This document shows, piece by piece, positions 11,605 to 25,790 of a DNA stretch of 64,000 nt. The position numbers and the translations under genes were made by a program. The stretch covers positions 8,595,501-8,659,500 of the forward strand of contig PUFA01000003.1 in NCBI GenBank assembly GCA_003508835.1, read 5' to 3'. This DNA comes from Eonycteris spelaea (Eukaryota > Chordata > Mammalia > Chiroptera > Pteropodidae). Position 1 is the first letter of the stretch. Each line of letters begins with the position of its first letter. The notes beneath the pieces were generated by a model. The model ran no database searches. It worked only from the letters and a program-made list of their open reading frames with translations, and was not told the DNA's origin.

Positions 11605-14600
11605 GGATGGAAGTGATGCCAGCTAAAATGGCACAGTACAGACATCTGAAAGTCTGCTCTTCCTAAAAGCGATGGAAAACCTGGCAAAATTTGTCATAAT
11701 CAACTTTCCCAAAACACTGGGAACTCATCGAAGCCTACAACATCCCAGCAAACATTTATTTAAAGAAAAAGATCTGGATCACGGAAAGAACAGGGCAATT
11801 TATGATGTTTCAGCTTGCTCTAGTTCCATCTCCTAATGTGTTTCTCTGCAGTAGCCTTGAAAAATAACAGCCCACATTCTTAGTGCAGCCTGGTAGCCAC
11901 TAGAGGGAAGAGAACAGAACTGCAGTTTTTTCAAAGCCTCAGACCCAAGTACAGTCGTATTATTTTTTTACCTGTTTAGTGGGTCCCTGGAAAACCTCAC
12001 TTAACAGGCTGTCTGAAGCTGGCCTGACTCAGAGCTCACCCAGTGTGAAAGCCTTCACCTCAGGAACATTTATGTAAAACTATTATAGAAAATTTTTTAT
12101 TTTTGTAGCTGCCTACACATTTGAGTCAAACAATAGATTAAACAAAAGCTTAAAAGTCAAAACTATGGAATGAGATGTCCTTTAGGTTTCGAAATACTAC
12201 AATGTATTGATGTGTGCTTATCTACCGAAGGTCTAAGAAAGCCCTAAGGTTTCACTTCTAACTGACCTTGAGGCTCTATATAAGCAGTAAGTAAAGGTGA
12301 GGGAAGACTTGTCAACTATATGGCTGAGTGTCAAAGGTGTGTCCTAAAACAGAGAGCCCCTGAGCAAATACTGGGCCATTCATTGGTTTCAGGAATTTCA
12401 GGAAATCATTGTTCTATCATTAAAGAAAAGCTGCCTGTGGCTACACGTGACAAGCAATACAGACTTACAGAATTAATTCAGAAAATTCCTTAAACAGAAA
12501 ATAATATACTTATAACAAGCAGCAACAACAAACCCTGGAAAGGAAAAAAAAAATAATTTCCAGAATTCCCACATCATGACATTTAAAATTTCCATTTATC
12601 AATAAGAAATTAAATGATAAATTCAAAGAAACAAGAAAGTATTGCCCATACACGAAAATAAAATCATCCAATAGAAACAGCCTCAGAAGAAACTCAATTG
12701 TTAGATTTATAAGAAAAATACTTTAAATCAGCTCTTTAAAATACGTACAAAGAGCTTTAAAAAAAAATAATGTAGAAAGAACCAAAAAAAACCTATGGGA
12801 ACAATGTCACACCAAACAGAAATATCAATAATGAGAAAGAAATTATTTTTTTAAGAAAGGACCAAATAGAAATTCTGAGTTTGAAAAGCAGAATCAAAGA
12901 AATGAACAATTCACTAATGGGGCTCAACAGAAGAAAGAAGAGAAAAACGGCAGAAGCTATTTGAGCAGGTAGAAGAATCAATGAATATAAAGTTAATTAA
13001 GCTGATCCATTCTGAGAAACAGAAGAAAAAATAACAAAGAAAAAGAACAACATCTTGGAGGTCTATGGGACACCAATGCAAAATAAGAGCCCCACGTTGA
13101 GAGAAGTGAGAAAAGAGCAGAAAGAACATTTGAAAAAAATAATGGAAAAAACTTCCCAAACTTGATATAATGAATCTATACATCCAGAGAGCTCACTGAA
13201 TTCCAAATAGGTTAAATTCAGATAGATCCATACCTAGTCCTGTAGACTGAATTGTGTCTGCTCTAAATCCCAATGTGATGGCATTTGGAGATGAGGCCTT
13301 TGGAAGGTAATCTGTGTAGATGAGGTCATGAGGGTGGGAAATATATGATGAGTTAGTGCCCTTATAAGAAGTGGTTTCAGAGAACGTGTGCTCTCTTTAA
13401 CCACTATGTGAGGACACAGATGGCCATCCAAGCTGGGAACAGCATTCTCAACAGAAACTGACCATGCTGATGCCTTGATATTGTACTTCTAGCCTCCAGA
13501 ACTGTGAAAAAGAAATTTTTGTTATGTAAGCCACATAGACTATGACATTTTTTATGGCAGTCCAAGCAGATAAGGACACCCAGATATCTCATCAAACTGT
13601 AGGCAGCCAAAGACAAAGAGAAAATATTGAAAGCAAAAGAGAGAAGCAATTCATCATATACAAGAGATCTTCAGTGACATAAATAGTTGATTTCCAGTCA
13701 GAAACCAGAGAGGCCAGAAAGCAGGAAGGCCAGAAGCCATATTTGAAAGGGGCGGTGGGGCAAGAACCTGTCACCCAGAAACCTATACTCAGCAAAACTA
13801 TCCTTCAAAAGGAAGGAGAAATTAAAACATTCCTAGATAACCCAAAACTCAATGAATTTGTTTCTATTATACTTGGCCTAAAAGAAATACTGAAGACCTT
13901 CAGGTTGAAATAAGAGGAAACTAGACAGTGACTTAAATCCACATAAGGAAATAAAAAGCTCTGGTAAAGGTAACAATACTATAAATACGAAAAGGGATGT
14001 AAATATAAAACAATATATTTTTTGTTTGAAATTTTTTTCTACCTAATTTAAACTACAACTACATAAAGTAACAGTTGGAAAGTATGTTGATGGACACGCA
14101 ATATAAAGACGTAATCTGTGGCAATAACAAAATAAGGGGTGAGACTCTTAGGAGCAAAGGTTTTATATGCTATTGAAATTATGCTGCTAAAAATTCTAAC
14201 TAGATTATTATACATTAAGAAATTGATACGAATACCCACAACAACTACTACAAAAATAACTCAAACATATAAAGTAAAAGAAAAAAAAAAAATGTAAATT
14301 GGTAAACAAGAAAATAAATATGGCACTCAAACGAAAAAGTGAAGAAGAAACTGAGAAACAAAAGAGACATGGCATACAGTAAAAAAATGGCAAAAAAAAA
14401 AAAGGAATAAGTTCTCCCTTATCAGAAATATAAATGGATTAAAAACAACAAAGACAGGTCACAGAGTATTAAAAAACATCCAAAAATATTCCTACGAAAG
14501 ACACACTTTATATCCTGACACGAAAATAATGAAGGATGGAAAAAGATATACCTTGTAAACAGAAAGCAAAAGAGATGTGAAGAGGCTATAACAATATTAG

Positions 14601-17600
14601 ACCAGATAGACTTTTGGATAAAAATTATTAGAGGTAAAGAAGGACATTTTATAAAAGTGACAATCTTTCAAGAACATTTAACAATTATTAATATATTTAT
14701 GATGAAGAACACAGCCGCAAAATACAAGAAGAAAGTGACAGAATTGGGAGGTATAACAGACAGTTCATGAGTAATACCTGGAGGCTTCATTACTCAACTT
14801 TCATATAATGGTTAAAACAACTAGACAGAAGACTAGCAAAAAACAGACAACTTGAACAACATGAAAAAGCAACTAAATCAGACCTCTCCAGAGCACTCTA
14901 TCCAACAACAGCAGAAAGATATATCCTTCTCAAATAAACATGTAACGTTTTCCATTACAGGCCATATGCTAGGCCATAAAATAAGTGTCGGTGAATTAAA
15001 AATAACTAAAATCAAACAAGGTATGTTCTAAAACCACAATATAAAGAAATAATAAATCAATAACAAAGAAATTTGGAAAGCTCATAAATATGTGGAATAT
15101 AAAACAACTTATTCCTCAATAACTAATGAATCAATACTTTGAGATCCATGAAAACAAAAACATAATATATGAAAACAAAAACATAATTTTTAATTATTGT
15201 TAATGAAAATGAAGTGCTTTGAGGAAAATTCATTATGGTAAATGCTTACATTTAAAATAAGAAAGGTCTCAAATAATTAACCTAATCTTTCACCATAAAA
15301 CTAAAAACCAAAAGCAAACTAGTATCACAAGACAAGCAGAAATCAGTGGAACAAAAAATAGAATAACAAGAGAGAAAAATCAATGAAACCAATAGTTGGT
15401 TCATCAAAAATAGCAAAAAAAATTAATAAATCTTTAGCTAGATTGATCAATTACAAAAAGAGAAAAGATTCAAATTGCTCAAAAAGGGAAATTAAAAGGG
15501 AACATTACTACCAACCCATATAAATAAAAAGGATTATAACAACTGTTTACAAAAAAAACTAGATGATATAGTTAAAAGTGGACAAATTACTAGGAAAACA
15601 CACTACCACCACAAAACAAAATGACTCAAGGAAAAGTAAAAAATCTGAATAAATCTATAACAAATAAAAATACTGAAGAGTAATTTTTCAAAAATCCCAC
15701 TAAGAAGAGCCTAGGATCATATGGCTTCACTGGTATACTATAGTTAATGTTCAAAGAAGAATTTATGTCTTCTTCCAAGACAGAGAATAAGAGGAAACAC
15801 TTCCCAATTGATTCTGTAAGCTCAGTATTACCCTGCTACCAAAACCATGCAATGATATCACAAGAAAAAAACCCCAAAAAACAAAAAACTAGAGACCAAT
15901 ATCTCTTATGAATATAGATACAAAAATCTCCAACAAAACATTAGTGGACTATATCCAGTAACATACAAAATATTATATACCATCACCATGTGGGACTTAT
16001 CACAGAAATGTAAAGTTGCTTCAACATATACAAATTAATCAATGTACCACCTCATATTACTAAAATAAAAGAAGTAAATAGATGCGACAAAAGCATTTGA
16101 CAAAAATCCAATAATCTTTTATGACAAAAAAAAGTTCAATAAAGTAGGGATAGAAGAAAATTTCCTCAACCTGCTAAAGGACATCCACAAAAAAGCAATA
16201 GTTAACATTATACTTAACTTCTCCCCAGGCTTATGAAGAAGAGTGTGAGCTCCTGACATTTCATTCTACATTTTAGTGCAGTTTTAGCCAAGGAAATTAG
16301 ATAATGAAAAGCACCCATGCTGATACTAAAAAGAGGTAAAACTATACATATTTTCAGTTGATGTAACTGTATATAGAGAATATTCTAACAAACCTACTAA
16401 AAGATGGATAGAATTAATAAATGAGTTTTAGCAAGGTTGCACAATACAAGAGCAATATATCAAAGTCACTTGAGTTTTTATATACTAGCAATGAAAAAAC
16501 CTAAAAATAAAACTAAGAAAACAATTCCCTTTACAATACTATCAAAAAATACAAATAAATTTAACGGAAGAAATACTTGTACAATAAAAACTCAAAATAT
16601 TTTTGAAATTAAAAAGATTTTAACCCCTATATTATACCATACACAAAAACCAACTCAAAATGAATTAGACTTGAATATAAGATCACTTGAAACCACAAAA
16701 CTCCTAAAAGAAAACATAGAAGACTCCTTGACATCAATCTTGGCGATGAGTTTTGGGCTTTGACATCAAAAGCAAAGGCAAGAAATGCAAAAATAAACAA
16801 GTGGGACTACATCGAACTAAATAGCTTCCTCATGGCAAAGAAAATCATCAAAAATGAAAGGCAACCTATGGAATGATAGAAAATATCTGCAAATCATATA
16901 TTCGATAAGAAGTTAATATCCAAAATATATAAAGAATACAACTCAATAACAAAAAAAGAAAACTCTGATTCAAAAATGAGCAGAGTCTCTGAATAGACAT
17001 TTTTCTAAAGAAGACATACAAATGGCCAACAGGTGCATGAAAAGGTGTTCAACATCACTAGTCGTCTGGAAACACAAATCAAACCCACAATGAGATATCA
17101 CCTCATACCTGTTGGAATGACTATCATCAAAAAGACAAGAGATAACAAGTCTTGGCAAGGATGTGAAGCTAAAGGAATCCTTGTGTGCTATTGGTGGGAA
17201 TGTAAATTTGTGGAGCCAACATGAAACAAAGTATGGCAGTACCTCAAAAAATTAAAAATAGAACTACCATTGGATGCAGCGATCTCACTGGAGTATATAG
17301 CCAAAGGAAGTGAAAACAGTCTATGGAAAACACAGCTGTATCCCCTTCTTCACTGCAGTATTATTCACAATGGCCAAGATATGCAAACAACCTAAGGGCC
17401 CATCAACAGGTGACTAGACAAAGAAGGTGTGGTATATATCACAGATGTGTATGTATACACATACACACCCACGCATGCATGAAATGGAATATTATTCAGC
17501 TGTCAGAAAAAAACAAAATCCTACTACAACATGGATGAACCTAGATGGCATTATGCTAAGCGAAATAACCCAGACAAGAAATACTGCATGATATCACTTG

Positions 17601-17970
17601 TATGTGGAATCTAAAAAAGTCTAACTAATAGAAAAAAGGAGTAGAAAAGCAGAAAAGTGATAGAGGAATTAAAGGTTGGAGAAATTAAGGATATTGATTA
17701 AATGGTACACACTTTCAGTTATAAGATTACTAAGGTAGAGGATCTAATAAAAAACATGGTGACTATAGTTGATAACACTGCATCACATAAATAAAATTTG
17801 CTAATAACTTAAAAAGGTCTAACTAAATAAAAAGAAGATAATTATATGAGTTGCTGGATGTGTAATTAACTGGATGGGAGGAATCCTCTCACAATGTATA
17901 TCGAATCACCATGATCACATTTTAAATATCATACAATTTTTATGTCAGTTTACCTCTAAAAAGCTGAAAT
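11605..17970 (+). repeat. Nearly full-length ancient L1 (L1MA/L1M-type), disrupted
   Basis: The parts of an L1 follow in order: a 5' segment opening 'gccagctaaaatggcacagt'; the ORF1 region (12840-13210, 13580-13900); the ORF2 endonuclease part (14400-14980); the reverse-transcriptase part (15000-16900, including 'ggatcatatggcttcactgg' and 'tgggacttatcacagaaatg'); the cysteine-rich C-terminal part (16950-17600); and a 3' UTR ending 'tttacctctaaaaagctgaa'. Full-length L1s are about 6 kb, so with the inserted LTR it is close to complete. Dense stops and frameshifts make it inactive. Several short + strand frames (for example at 16437 and 17033) are remnants of ORF2. Confidence 0.85.
13241..13578 (+). 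repeat. MLT1-type MaLR solo LTR inserted in the L1
   Basis: It starts 'tgtagactgaattgtgtctg', continues with 'gatgaggtcatgagggtggg', 'gtgcccttataagaagtg' and 'tctagcctccagaactgtga', and ends in 'aaggaca', giving TG...CA boundaries. These are the diagnostic words of an MLT1 LTR. L1 ORF1 sequence continues on both sides, so the LTR landed in an existing L1. It has no internal proviral genes. No clean target duplication is visible. Confidence 0.8.
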
Positions 17971-17989
17971 TTAATAAAGGCCAGATAGA

Positions 17990-19415
17990 AGAAAGACTTC
18001 CTGGGTTTCTAGATTAAAAGAGTTAATATTGTTAAGATGGCAGTACTCCTCAAATTAATCTATAGATTAACACAGTATATATCAAAATTCCAAACTTTTT
18101 TTTTAGAAATAGGCAAGTTGATCCTAAAATATATATATGGAAATGCAAGAGTCTCAAAAAAGGTAAAAAGCCAAACCAATATAAAAAAATAATAATAAAG
18201 TTAGAGAAGTCATGCTTCTTGATGCCTAAATTTACCATAAAGGTAAATAATCTAGACAATGTGGTACTAGCATAAAGATAGACATATAGATCAATGCAGT
18301 AGAACTGAACATCCATAAGTAACCTACGTATTTGTAGTCAGATGATTTTCAATACGGATGCCAAGAAAATTCAATGGGGGAAAGAATAGTTTTCAACAAA
18401 CAAATGGAGCTAGAACAACTGGATATGCACATGAAAAAAAAAAATGAACTGGATGCCTATCTTATAGCATATCCAAAAATTAACTCGAAACGAATCAAAA
18501 ACCTAAATGTAAGTGCTAAAGGTATAACACCCTTAGAAGAAAACATAGGTGCAAAACTCTACAACCCTTCTTTAGGTAACAGTTTCTTAACTATGACACC
18601 TACAGCACTAGCAACCAAAGGAAGAACAGATGGACTTTATCAAAACGAAAAATTTTGGCGCATCAAAGAACATTATCAAAGAAGCAAGAAGCCAACACAG
18701 GGAGTGGAAGAAAATATTTGCCCATAGTCTATCAGATAAGGTTATAGTGTGTATATATGGACACTCAGAATGTATCTTACAACTTATAAAAAGATAACAC
18801 CATGTTTAAATGGGCAAAGAATTTGAATAGACATTTCTCCAAAGAAAATATACAAATGGCCAATAAACACATGACATGATACTTAACATTATGAGTCATT
18901 AGGGAAATGCAAACCACAAGATGATAATATTTCATATTGCTAGGATGGCTACAATTTAAAAAATGAAAAAGAAAAAATGCTGGTAAGGATATGGAGAATG
19001 TGGAACTCATACATTTCTGTGCGAATTTAAATGTTACAGCTACTTTGAAAACAGTTTGGCAATTTCTTAAAAAGTTAAAAAGAGTTACCACATGACCTAG
19101 CAATTCTACTCTTGTATATTTCTTATACAGCCAAGAGAACTGAATGCATATGGCCACACAAAACTGTGCACAAATGTTCACAGTAGCATTATTCATGATA
19201 GCCAAAAAGTAGAAACTACTCAAAATGTCCATCAACTAATGAATAAAAAGTTTGGCATATCCATACAATGAAATATTCATACACAAAAAGGGATGATGTA
19301 GTGATACATGCTACATTTGTTTGGAAATATTATGCTAAGTGAAAGAAGCCTACCATAAGGCCACATATTGTATCATTTCAATTATTTAAAATGTCCAGAA
19401 TAGGCAAATCCATTG
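17990..19415 (+). repeat. L1M ORF2 3' part, second L1 in tandem
   Basis: It begins at 'agagttaatattgttaagat', late in ORF2, and runs to a 3' UTR-like 'gagacagaaa'. An open stretch at 18374-18727 (117 codons) preserves recognisable ORF2 carboxy-terminal sequence (KINSKRIKNLNVSAKG, EENIGAKLYN). It is 5'-truncated and lies in the same orientation as the L1 immediately before it, with no intervening unique DNA to speak of. Being a relic, it has no expected product. Confidence 0.8.
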
Positions 19416-19424
19416 AGACAGAAA

Positions 19425-20090
19425 ATCCTGACAACATCAAGTGTTAGAGAAGAGTGGAGCAACTAGCACTCTACACTTTGATAATGGGACTGCAATGGTA
19501 CTGCCACTTTGGAAAACTGGCAATTTCTTATAAAGTTAAACACACATTTACCACATGACATTGCAGTTACATTCCTAGATACTTACCCGAGAAAATGAAA
19601 ACAGTCACACAAAAACCTGTATGCAAATGTTTATGGCAACTCTATTCATAATCACCAAAAACATGGAAAACACTCAGAGGTCCTTCAACAAGTAAATGGA
19701 TAAATTATGTTATATTCACTCAATAGAAATAGTAATAAGCAATTTAAAGGAACAAGCATTGATTCACACACCACGAATAAATCTCAACTTCATTTTACTA
19801 AATGATTAGCCAGAGCCTGAAGTCTACATGTTGTATGAGTCCATTCACATAACATCCTATAAAGGTCCACACTATAGGGACAGAGAAATTACCAATGATT
19901 GCCAGGTGTATAGGGTGGGGAAAGGAGTTGTCTAAAAAGGGAAAGAATGAGGGAATTTCAGGGATCATGAAACTGTTCTATATCATGGTTGTGGTGGTTG
20001 ATACATCACAAGTGGATACTTGTGAAAACCCACAGAACTGTACTTCACAAAGAGAATTTTAGTTTATATAAATAAAAATAGATAAAGCAT
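19425..20090 (+). repeat. L1MC/ME-type 3' end, third L1 in tandem
   Basis: The sequence jumps back to an earlier ORF2 position ('catcaagtgttagagaagag') and runs into a different 3' UTR containing 'gaaactgttctatatcatgg', 'gtggtggttgatacatcaca' and 'cacagaactgtacttcacaa'. This 3' UTR type differs from that of the 11.6-18.0 kb element, so it is a separate and probably older insertion. Confidence 0.75.
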
Positions 20091-20094
20091 ACCC

Positions 20095-21070
20095 TAGGAA
20101 TACAAAATATGCAATTAATAAGAGATGAAAAGAATTAAATAAATGTAACTACACGAAGGCCTCCATCCCAATGCATATACTAACACATATACTTACACAG
20201 ACACAGTAGTAGCCCTGGAGAAAAGAGTGGTTTTTGTGTACACTGCTTTTGCGTATACTACCTCAACTGAGTTCTTGTAACTGAAAGAGACTCAATGCTA
20301 ATTTTGAGTAAGTGTTGAAATGCTCTGAATAAGAAAATGATTTATATCATTATTATTATTGTTGCCATAATGCTATATATTATATATATTATTATTATAT
20401 ACATATACATGTATACAAATATATACAATATCATATATTATATGTAATAGTACATTAAAATTATGTTTCTAAGAGAGACATTTCAAAAAAAGTAATATGA
20501 AAAATTGACAATTAAGATGGAGAGTCAAAGAGCATTTAAATGAGTGAGGATAAACAATACTTATAAATTATTTGCATTACTTTAGCATTTCTCCCAAAAT
20601 GTTAGTAAAATCTACAACAAAGACAGAGATGTGGAGTGGGGCCAGTGATAGTAAGGAAGTCAAGGAAGAGACCGAGTTCCATGTTTGGGTGCTTTCCGTC
20701 AATGACAAAGGAAGAGAGAGCCACAAGGGACAGAGCGAATAGCACGAATTCTGAAAAGGCAGGGATTCAGACCCAAAATGACATGGCAATAAAAGCCCCC
20801 AACAAATTTTTAGAAATTGAGAGGAGAGTATTTGACTTTTCAAATATCAGGGAGACTCAAACCAATCTCTTTAGATATTAAGTGGGAAAGAATCACTAGA
20901 TGCCATGCAGGTTACACATGGGACATATGGGAGTATCACACTGCCCGCTGTCAAATGACTTACGAAAACAAACCAGTAGAAACCAAATGTTTGTGTAATT
21001 TGTGTAAGAGAAGAAGTGAAGAAGACAAAGAAATAATAAACTGGTGAGACTGCAATTAGCAAAACCATAA
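20095..21070. other. Intronic DNA with AT-rich tract
   Basis: Positions 20340-20460 are a TTA/TATA low-complexity tract. No gene or repeat family was recognised in the remainder. Confidence 0.4.
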
Positions 21071-21079
21071 GTCAGAATT

Positions 21080-21800
21080 CAAAGGCAGTAAATGGAAACC
21101 TCCATGAAGGCTAAACAGTGTAACGATGAGGGGCTAGAATTTCCCTCACTTCCCATCTCACTACGCTCTATTTTGTCCCTAGTTAGGGCTTTCAGCTACC
21201 TCCCACTCTACTATCTTTCCAGTTAACAGTCCACTTTTCAGCTTCACTTGCCTCCTTATCCTAGGCCCTCAGGAAAAACAATGTCTATCTGAAAACCTGG
21301 ATAACTCTGTCAAGAACTGTGCAGAATCTGAAAGTTATCCCACCTGCAAACTAACAATTTTGCCTGCTACAGTTTCATGAATGGTGGCAAAAGACACAAG
21401 ACTCCTGCATCAGTGACAGGATCATTAGTTATTTGTAGGAATTGCAGTCAACAGAGTATCCATATTTGCACCAGTTTCCTGAACTCCAATACTCACAGAG
21501 CAACAGGAAGAATGCCAGATGCCATCTGCACATGGAGTGAGCGTGTACCATGGGAACAAAGCCCCAAGCTCACAGAACTTGAATTTTTTAAAATGGGTAG
21601 TAAGCCTGCATGGACTTTTCTCTGGAGGAACCTATCATCTTTATTATACAGAACCATGAGCAAACCTACCCTTCGATTCAAAGAGAGACATCATCTCTAC
21701 CCTCCGAGGCTACTCACTCTACCAATATCCTTAGAAGACAGCCCTGAACAAAGGCAGTCAGTGCTTCTGCTCATGAGACAGGTGTAGAAATGCTAAAGAC
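21080..21800 (+). repeat. Possible ERV LTR-like block, unassigned
   Basis: This block is less AT-rich and has a promoter/LTR flavour ('gttttgtccctagttaggg'-like words, 'ggcaaaagacacaagactcc', 'gcagtcaacagagtatccat'). It carries the 136-codon frame 21377-21787, whose product shows no motif I recognise. I suspect a retroviral-type LTR or leader fragment but cannot name it. No viral gene is present. Confidence 0.3.
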
Positions 21801-21809
21801 ACACACAAA

Positions 21810-24250
21810 AAATCTCCCTCCATCCCTCCTCAAATTTTCTCTCTTGGTTTTTGGACCCTACCTTTATGATGGAAAGTTATTAAGTCACACCTTATAGTAT
21901 TATGAATTCATGAAAAAGATTTTGAGCCAGCCCTCACAGATACTTACCATTATTATTTTCATATTTTGGATAGAGGTCTGACTGCTCCCATCTGATTCAC
22001 AGAGACCCACTGATAATCTGCAAAGGATGGCTTCAACACAATACATAAACCCGTACTAATAACTGCCCCAAACTGGACCAAAGTCCACCTTCCCAGTATG
22101 TGAAATTGAGATAAAAGATTGACGCAGTCAAGAACTGGTGCCATGGAAAGACAGTGCCATGTGCAAACTGAAGACATAGAAGATAACTGGCAATCTTTAA
22201 AAAAAAAAAAAAAGATAATCTTCAGAGAGAAGAATGAAATATTTATATGGAAGGAAGCAGTTCCAAGCCACCATGCAATCTCACAATGGGGAAGAAAGGC
22301 AAGCTCCTATCAGGCCCAATTCTACTCTAATTGTGTTCCATGAATTTTTTTTTTGTTTCCCATGAACTTTTCTTCATATCCCAAAGTAATTTCATATTTC
22401 CTTTAACTTTTTAGAGTGGGTTTATGAGCATCTATCAATTCTTGCAAAGGCTTGAATACAATTTACATTCCTAAGAGCATCACCAAACCACTGAAATCAT
22501 GACCCATCTCCTACTTCACTAAGGAGATAAAGGCAGTTATGAGCTCCTCTTACTCTACCTCAACAGACCTGTAATACCATCTATCTAGAAGATGTATGTG
22601 ATAACAACTTTTACTTTTACTCTTTATGCCAATATGATGTGGCAACCAATAGTCCTTTGATCAAGAAAAATATTTTTCCTTTTTCATGTAATTAGGTTTA
22701 TAACTAGATTTACAACATTATCAGAAGTGTTCTTGTTTGGGCAAAGATATCATCAGTTCTAAAAAATGTCACTTTACTTTTTTGGCCCTTCCTGACAAAA
22801 ATGTCCAGTTTATGTGGAAAGTGTCATTTTACTCTTGGTCTGAAGACAGTTTTGATTGTTTTACAAAGAAATCACAGTGTTTTCCCTTTTGGAAATTTAG
22901 CAAAAACTTTTATGATGTCAAGCACTATTTGTAGCTTCATTATTGCCATATGCAGGAAAAAGAAGGTAAATAGACACAGTCATTATCATTCATTATTATA
23001 TTTTCTAAATGACTTTTTTGGTCTGCTTGGTGGAAATACTACACCTGCAAATCCATTTATCCTGACATATACACACCTGTATTTTCTATTCTGCTCATTT
23101 TATTGTGAGTTGTTTTACTTTGATACATTGACAAATTATTTTATTTCCCTGGACCACTTTTGTGAATTCAGGATATGATGCAATAATATGCAAATTTTAC
23201 AAATATAAACAATAGTATGAAAGCACTTTAGTCAACTTTACCTGATCCCAATTAACCAAATGTTAGCCAAGACCAAGGAACCAATACTTCCTCATAGTAC
23301 TTGAGCAACCAAGGAAAATAGTCATTATTGAAAATGTAATTGAGAACATATTAAGTACATAATCTGATGATGACATAATTAATCTTGCATTTTATGTTTA
23401 TTTCAATAGATGTTTCATGCCTTTTTTCTCTAGAACAGCTAAATTTCCTGTGGACCACTTGACACTCAGCCAGGTTGTAAAGTAGGTCAAAGATTTTGCT
23501 TTGAGAAACACTCACCAGTCTGTTAATTTCTTGAAGGTGAAGATTTCCACTCATTGCTTTCACTATCACACACCTAGACAAGCTGAGAACTAGCATGTGC
23601 CCAATGAAAGGTCACAGTCCTTAAATGTGTATATTTCTTTTATCCTTTTCTTTACTCACCTTAACATTCTTTTGACTCCAAGGCGACAATTTTTATAAGC
23701 ATGACTTTCCAATCAAGGTTTAGCTCTCTGAATTTCTAAGCCTTATTACTACTTTCCTGTTATAAAATTTTCACATCTGTGGTAAAAATCTTCAAATTTC
23801 CAAAACAAATTCATTACTATATTTTACCTAATATCTGACAGTCTTGCATTTCCCCTGCCATCTATAACATTGTTGCATTAGCAATCCAAGCTCAACATCT
23901 GAGTTTTATTTCCTTTCTCCCTTACCTATTGTCAGTATTAAATCTCTATTATCCTTTTAAACTGTTTCTTTTCTTTATAATTATGTTTAAACTGCAACTG
24001 TAATATGGGCTTATTTTAAGAGCTAATATGATCCAAAGCTACATTAGAAAATAGTCAATAATTCAACCCCAAGCTCCATGTCCTGTTCCTTTCACACCAT
24101 CAGCGTTTAAAGGCTGGTCTGTGGCATAATGACTATGAAACCAAATTGATTCTTCAGGCCCAAATTCATGTGAAGTTTCTTTTTCCATGTTCCAGTGCAG
24201 CTGTTCTGCCCTGTCAAAATGGCAATGTTCTCCATGCTTGAGTCTCTCTT
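21810..24250. other. Intronic DNA, mostly unassigned
   Basis: A poly-A run occurs at 22198-22213. The 125-codon + frame at 22801-23178 is low-complexity and hydrophobic with no recognisable domain. Pyrimidine-rich parts (23640-23960) may be decayed L2. Nothing is supported as a gene. Confidence 0.4.
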
Positions 24251-24259
24251 CTTTGTCCA

Positions 24260-24838
24260 TAATCCATTCTGCTCACTTCCACCATACTAATCTCAAAACC
24301 ATGTTTTATTTTGCAACCCCAACATTTAAAAAAAAGCTACCAATGATCAACTAAATAAAACCTAAAACTTCTTATTTTAACATTCAAGAATCTTCTGTAG
24401 TTAAAGCATGAAAAAAAATTTGGACTTGAAATAAGGTAAATGAATTTATCCATTCCTGTGTCATTACATCTGTAAGCCTCCTTCTTTTATCTATAGAATG
24501 AGGAATGTATACATCAAGCAAACATTCTCACTAGCTATAAAATTACACATCTGTCCTTCGTATCTTAGCTTCTATTACTCCACTAATTGTTCTCTGCCTT
24601 CAGTCAATGCAACTATGTGTCATTCCACATAAAGTGATTCTGAGTACTAAAACTGCCAAAGTTCTTGCCTTTGACATTCCTCTTGCGTGCAATATTTAAC
24701 TCTTAACCCCTAATAAAACATTATCCAAATATCACAGTTACATCTTTCATAAACTTTTCCTTAAAGAGAACTAATAATTATCTTTTATAAATTCCCAAAT
24801 CACATGGATTTTGCCCCACTTGGAACACTACAAACCTT
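24260..24838 (+). repeat. L2 LINE fragment, left half
   Basis: Words such as 'cattctgctcacttccacca', 'aaacctaaaacttcttattt' and 'aaagttcttgcctttgacat' run in the order of the L2 3' region. The fragment stops where an antisense L1 begins and appears to resume after it. Confidence 0.5.
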
Positions 24839-24839
24839 T

Positions 24840-25790
24840 TTTTATAATATAACCATTTTAAAAATACTTTCAATTTTAGAGCAGTTTTAGGTTCACAGCA
24901 AAATTGGGTGGAGAGTACAGAGATTTCCCACATCTACCCTGCCCCTGACTAATGCACAACTGCAGCCAAATCAACATCCCATACCAGTGGTACATTTATT
25001 ACACTGATGAAACTACATCGTTACTCAGAGTCCATAACTTACATTAGGGTTCACTATTGATATTGTACATTCTATGGGTTTGGACAAATGTATAATAATA
25101 TATATCTATCACTATAGTATCATGCAGAATAGTTTTACTACCCTAAACATTTTCTGTCTCACCTATTAATCCCTCCCCTTCTCTATAACCCCTAGAAACC
25201 ACTGATCCTTTACTGTCTCCATAATTTTGCATTTTCCAGAATGTTATACTGTTGGAATCATACATTATGTAGCCTTTTCATATTAGATTCTTTCACTTAA
25301 TAATGTGTATTTAAGGTTCCTCCAGGCCATTTCATAGCTTGACAGCTCATGTTTTTATAGCACTGAATAATATTCCATTGTCAAGATGTACAGCAACATA
25401 TTTACCATTCATCTACTGAAGGACATATTGGTTGCTTCCAAGTTTTGGCAATTATGAATAAGTTGCTATAAACATCGGTATGCAATTTTTTGCCTAGAAA
25501 AATTTTCAGCTCATTCGGGGTATATACCAAAGTGCACAATTGCTGGGTCCTATGGTAAGAGTACATTTAGTCTTGTAAGAAACTGCCAAACTGTCTTCCA
25601 AAATGGTTGTACCATTTTGCATTCCTTCCAAAAATGAATGACAGTTCTACTGCTCTATATCCTCACCAGTATTTGGTGGTACCAGTTTCTGGATTGATGT
25701 CATTCTAAGAGTGTGTATAAAGTCTCGTTATTGTTTGAATTTACAATTCCTTAATAAAATATGATGTTGAGTATTGCAACTACTTTTGTA
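24840..25790 (-). repeat. Antisense L1M 3' part
   Basis: 'gagcagttttaggttcacag', 'actgtctccataattttgca' and 'ccaaactgtcttccaaaatg' are the reverse complement of the late ORF2 and 3' UTR of an L1MC-like element. It carries no long open frame. Confidence 0.8.

Noticed and set aside
11897..11909. CTCF-like core (ccactagagggaa)
   Set aside because: It lies in the L1 5' part, lacks the conserved C at the end of the GGC core, and is a single short match. Not supported as an insulator.
18374..18727. 117-codon + strand frame as a new gene
   Set aside because: Its peptide is a decayed L1 ORF2 carboxy-terminal segment.
18777..19235. 152-codon minus-strand frame
   Set aside because: It is the antisense of L1 ORF2, where AT-rich codon bias leaves few stops on the reverse strand.
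21377..21787. 136-codon + strand frame as a gene
   Set aside because: No recognisable domain, and it lies in a block that looks LTR-like. Insufficient support.
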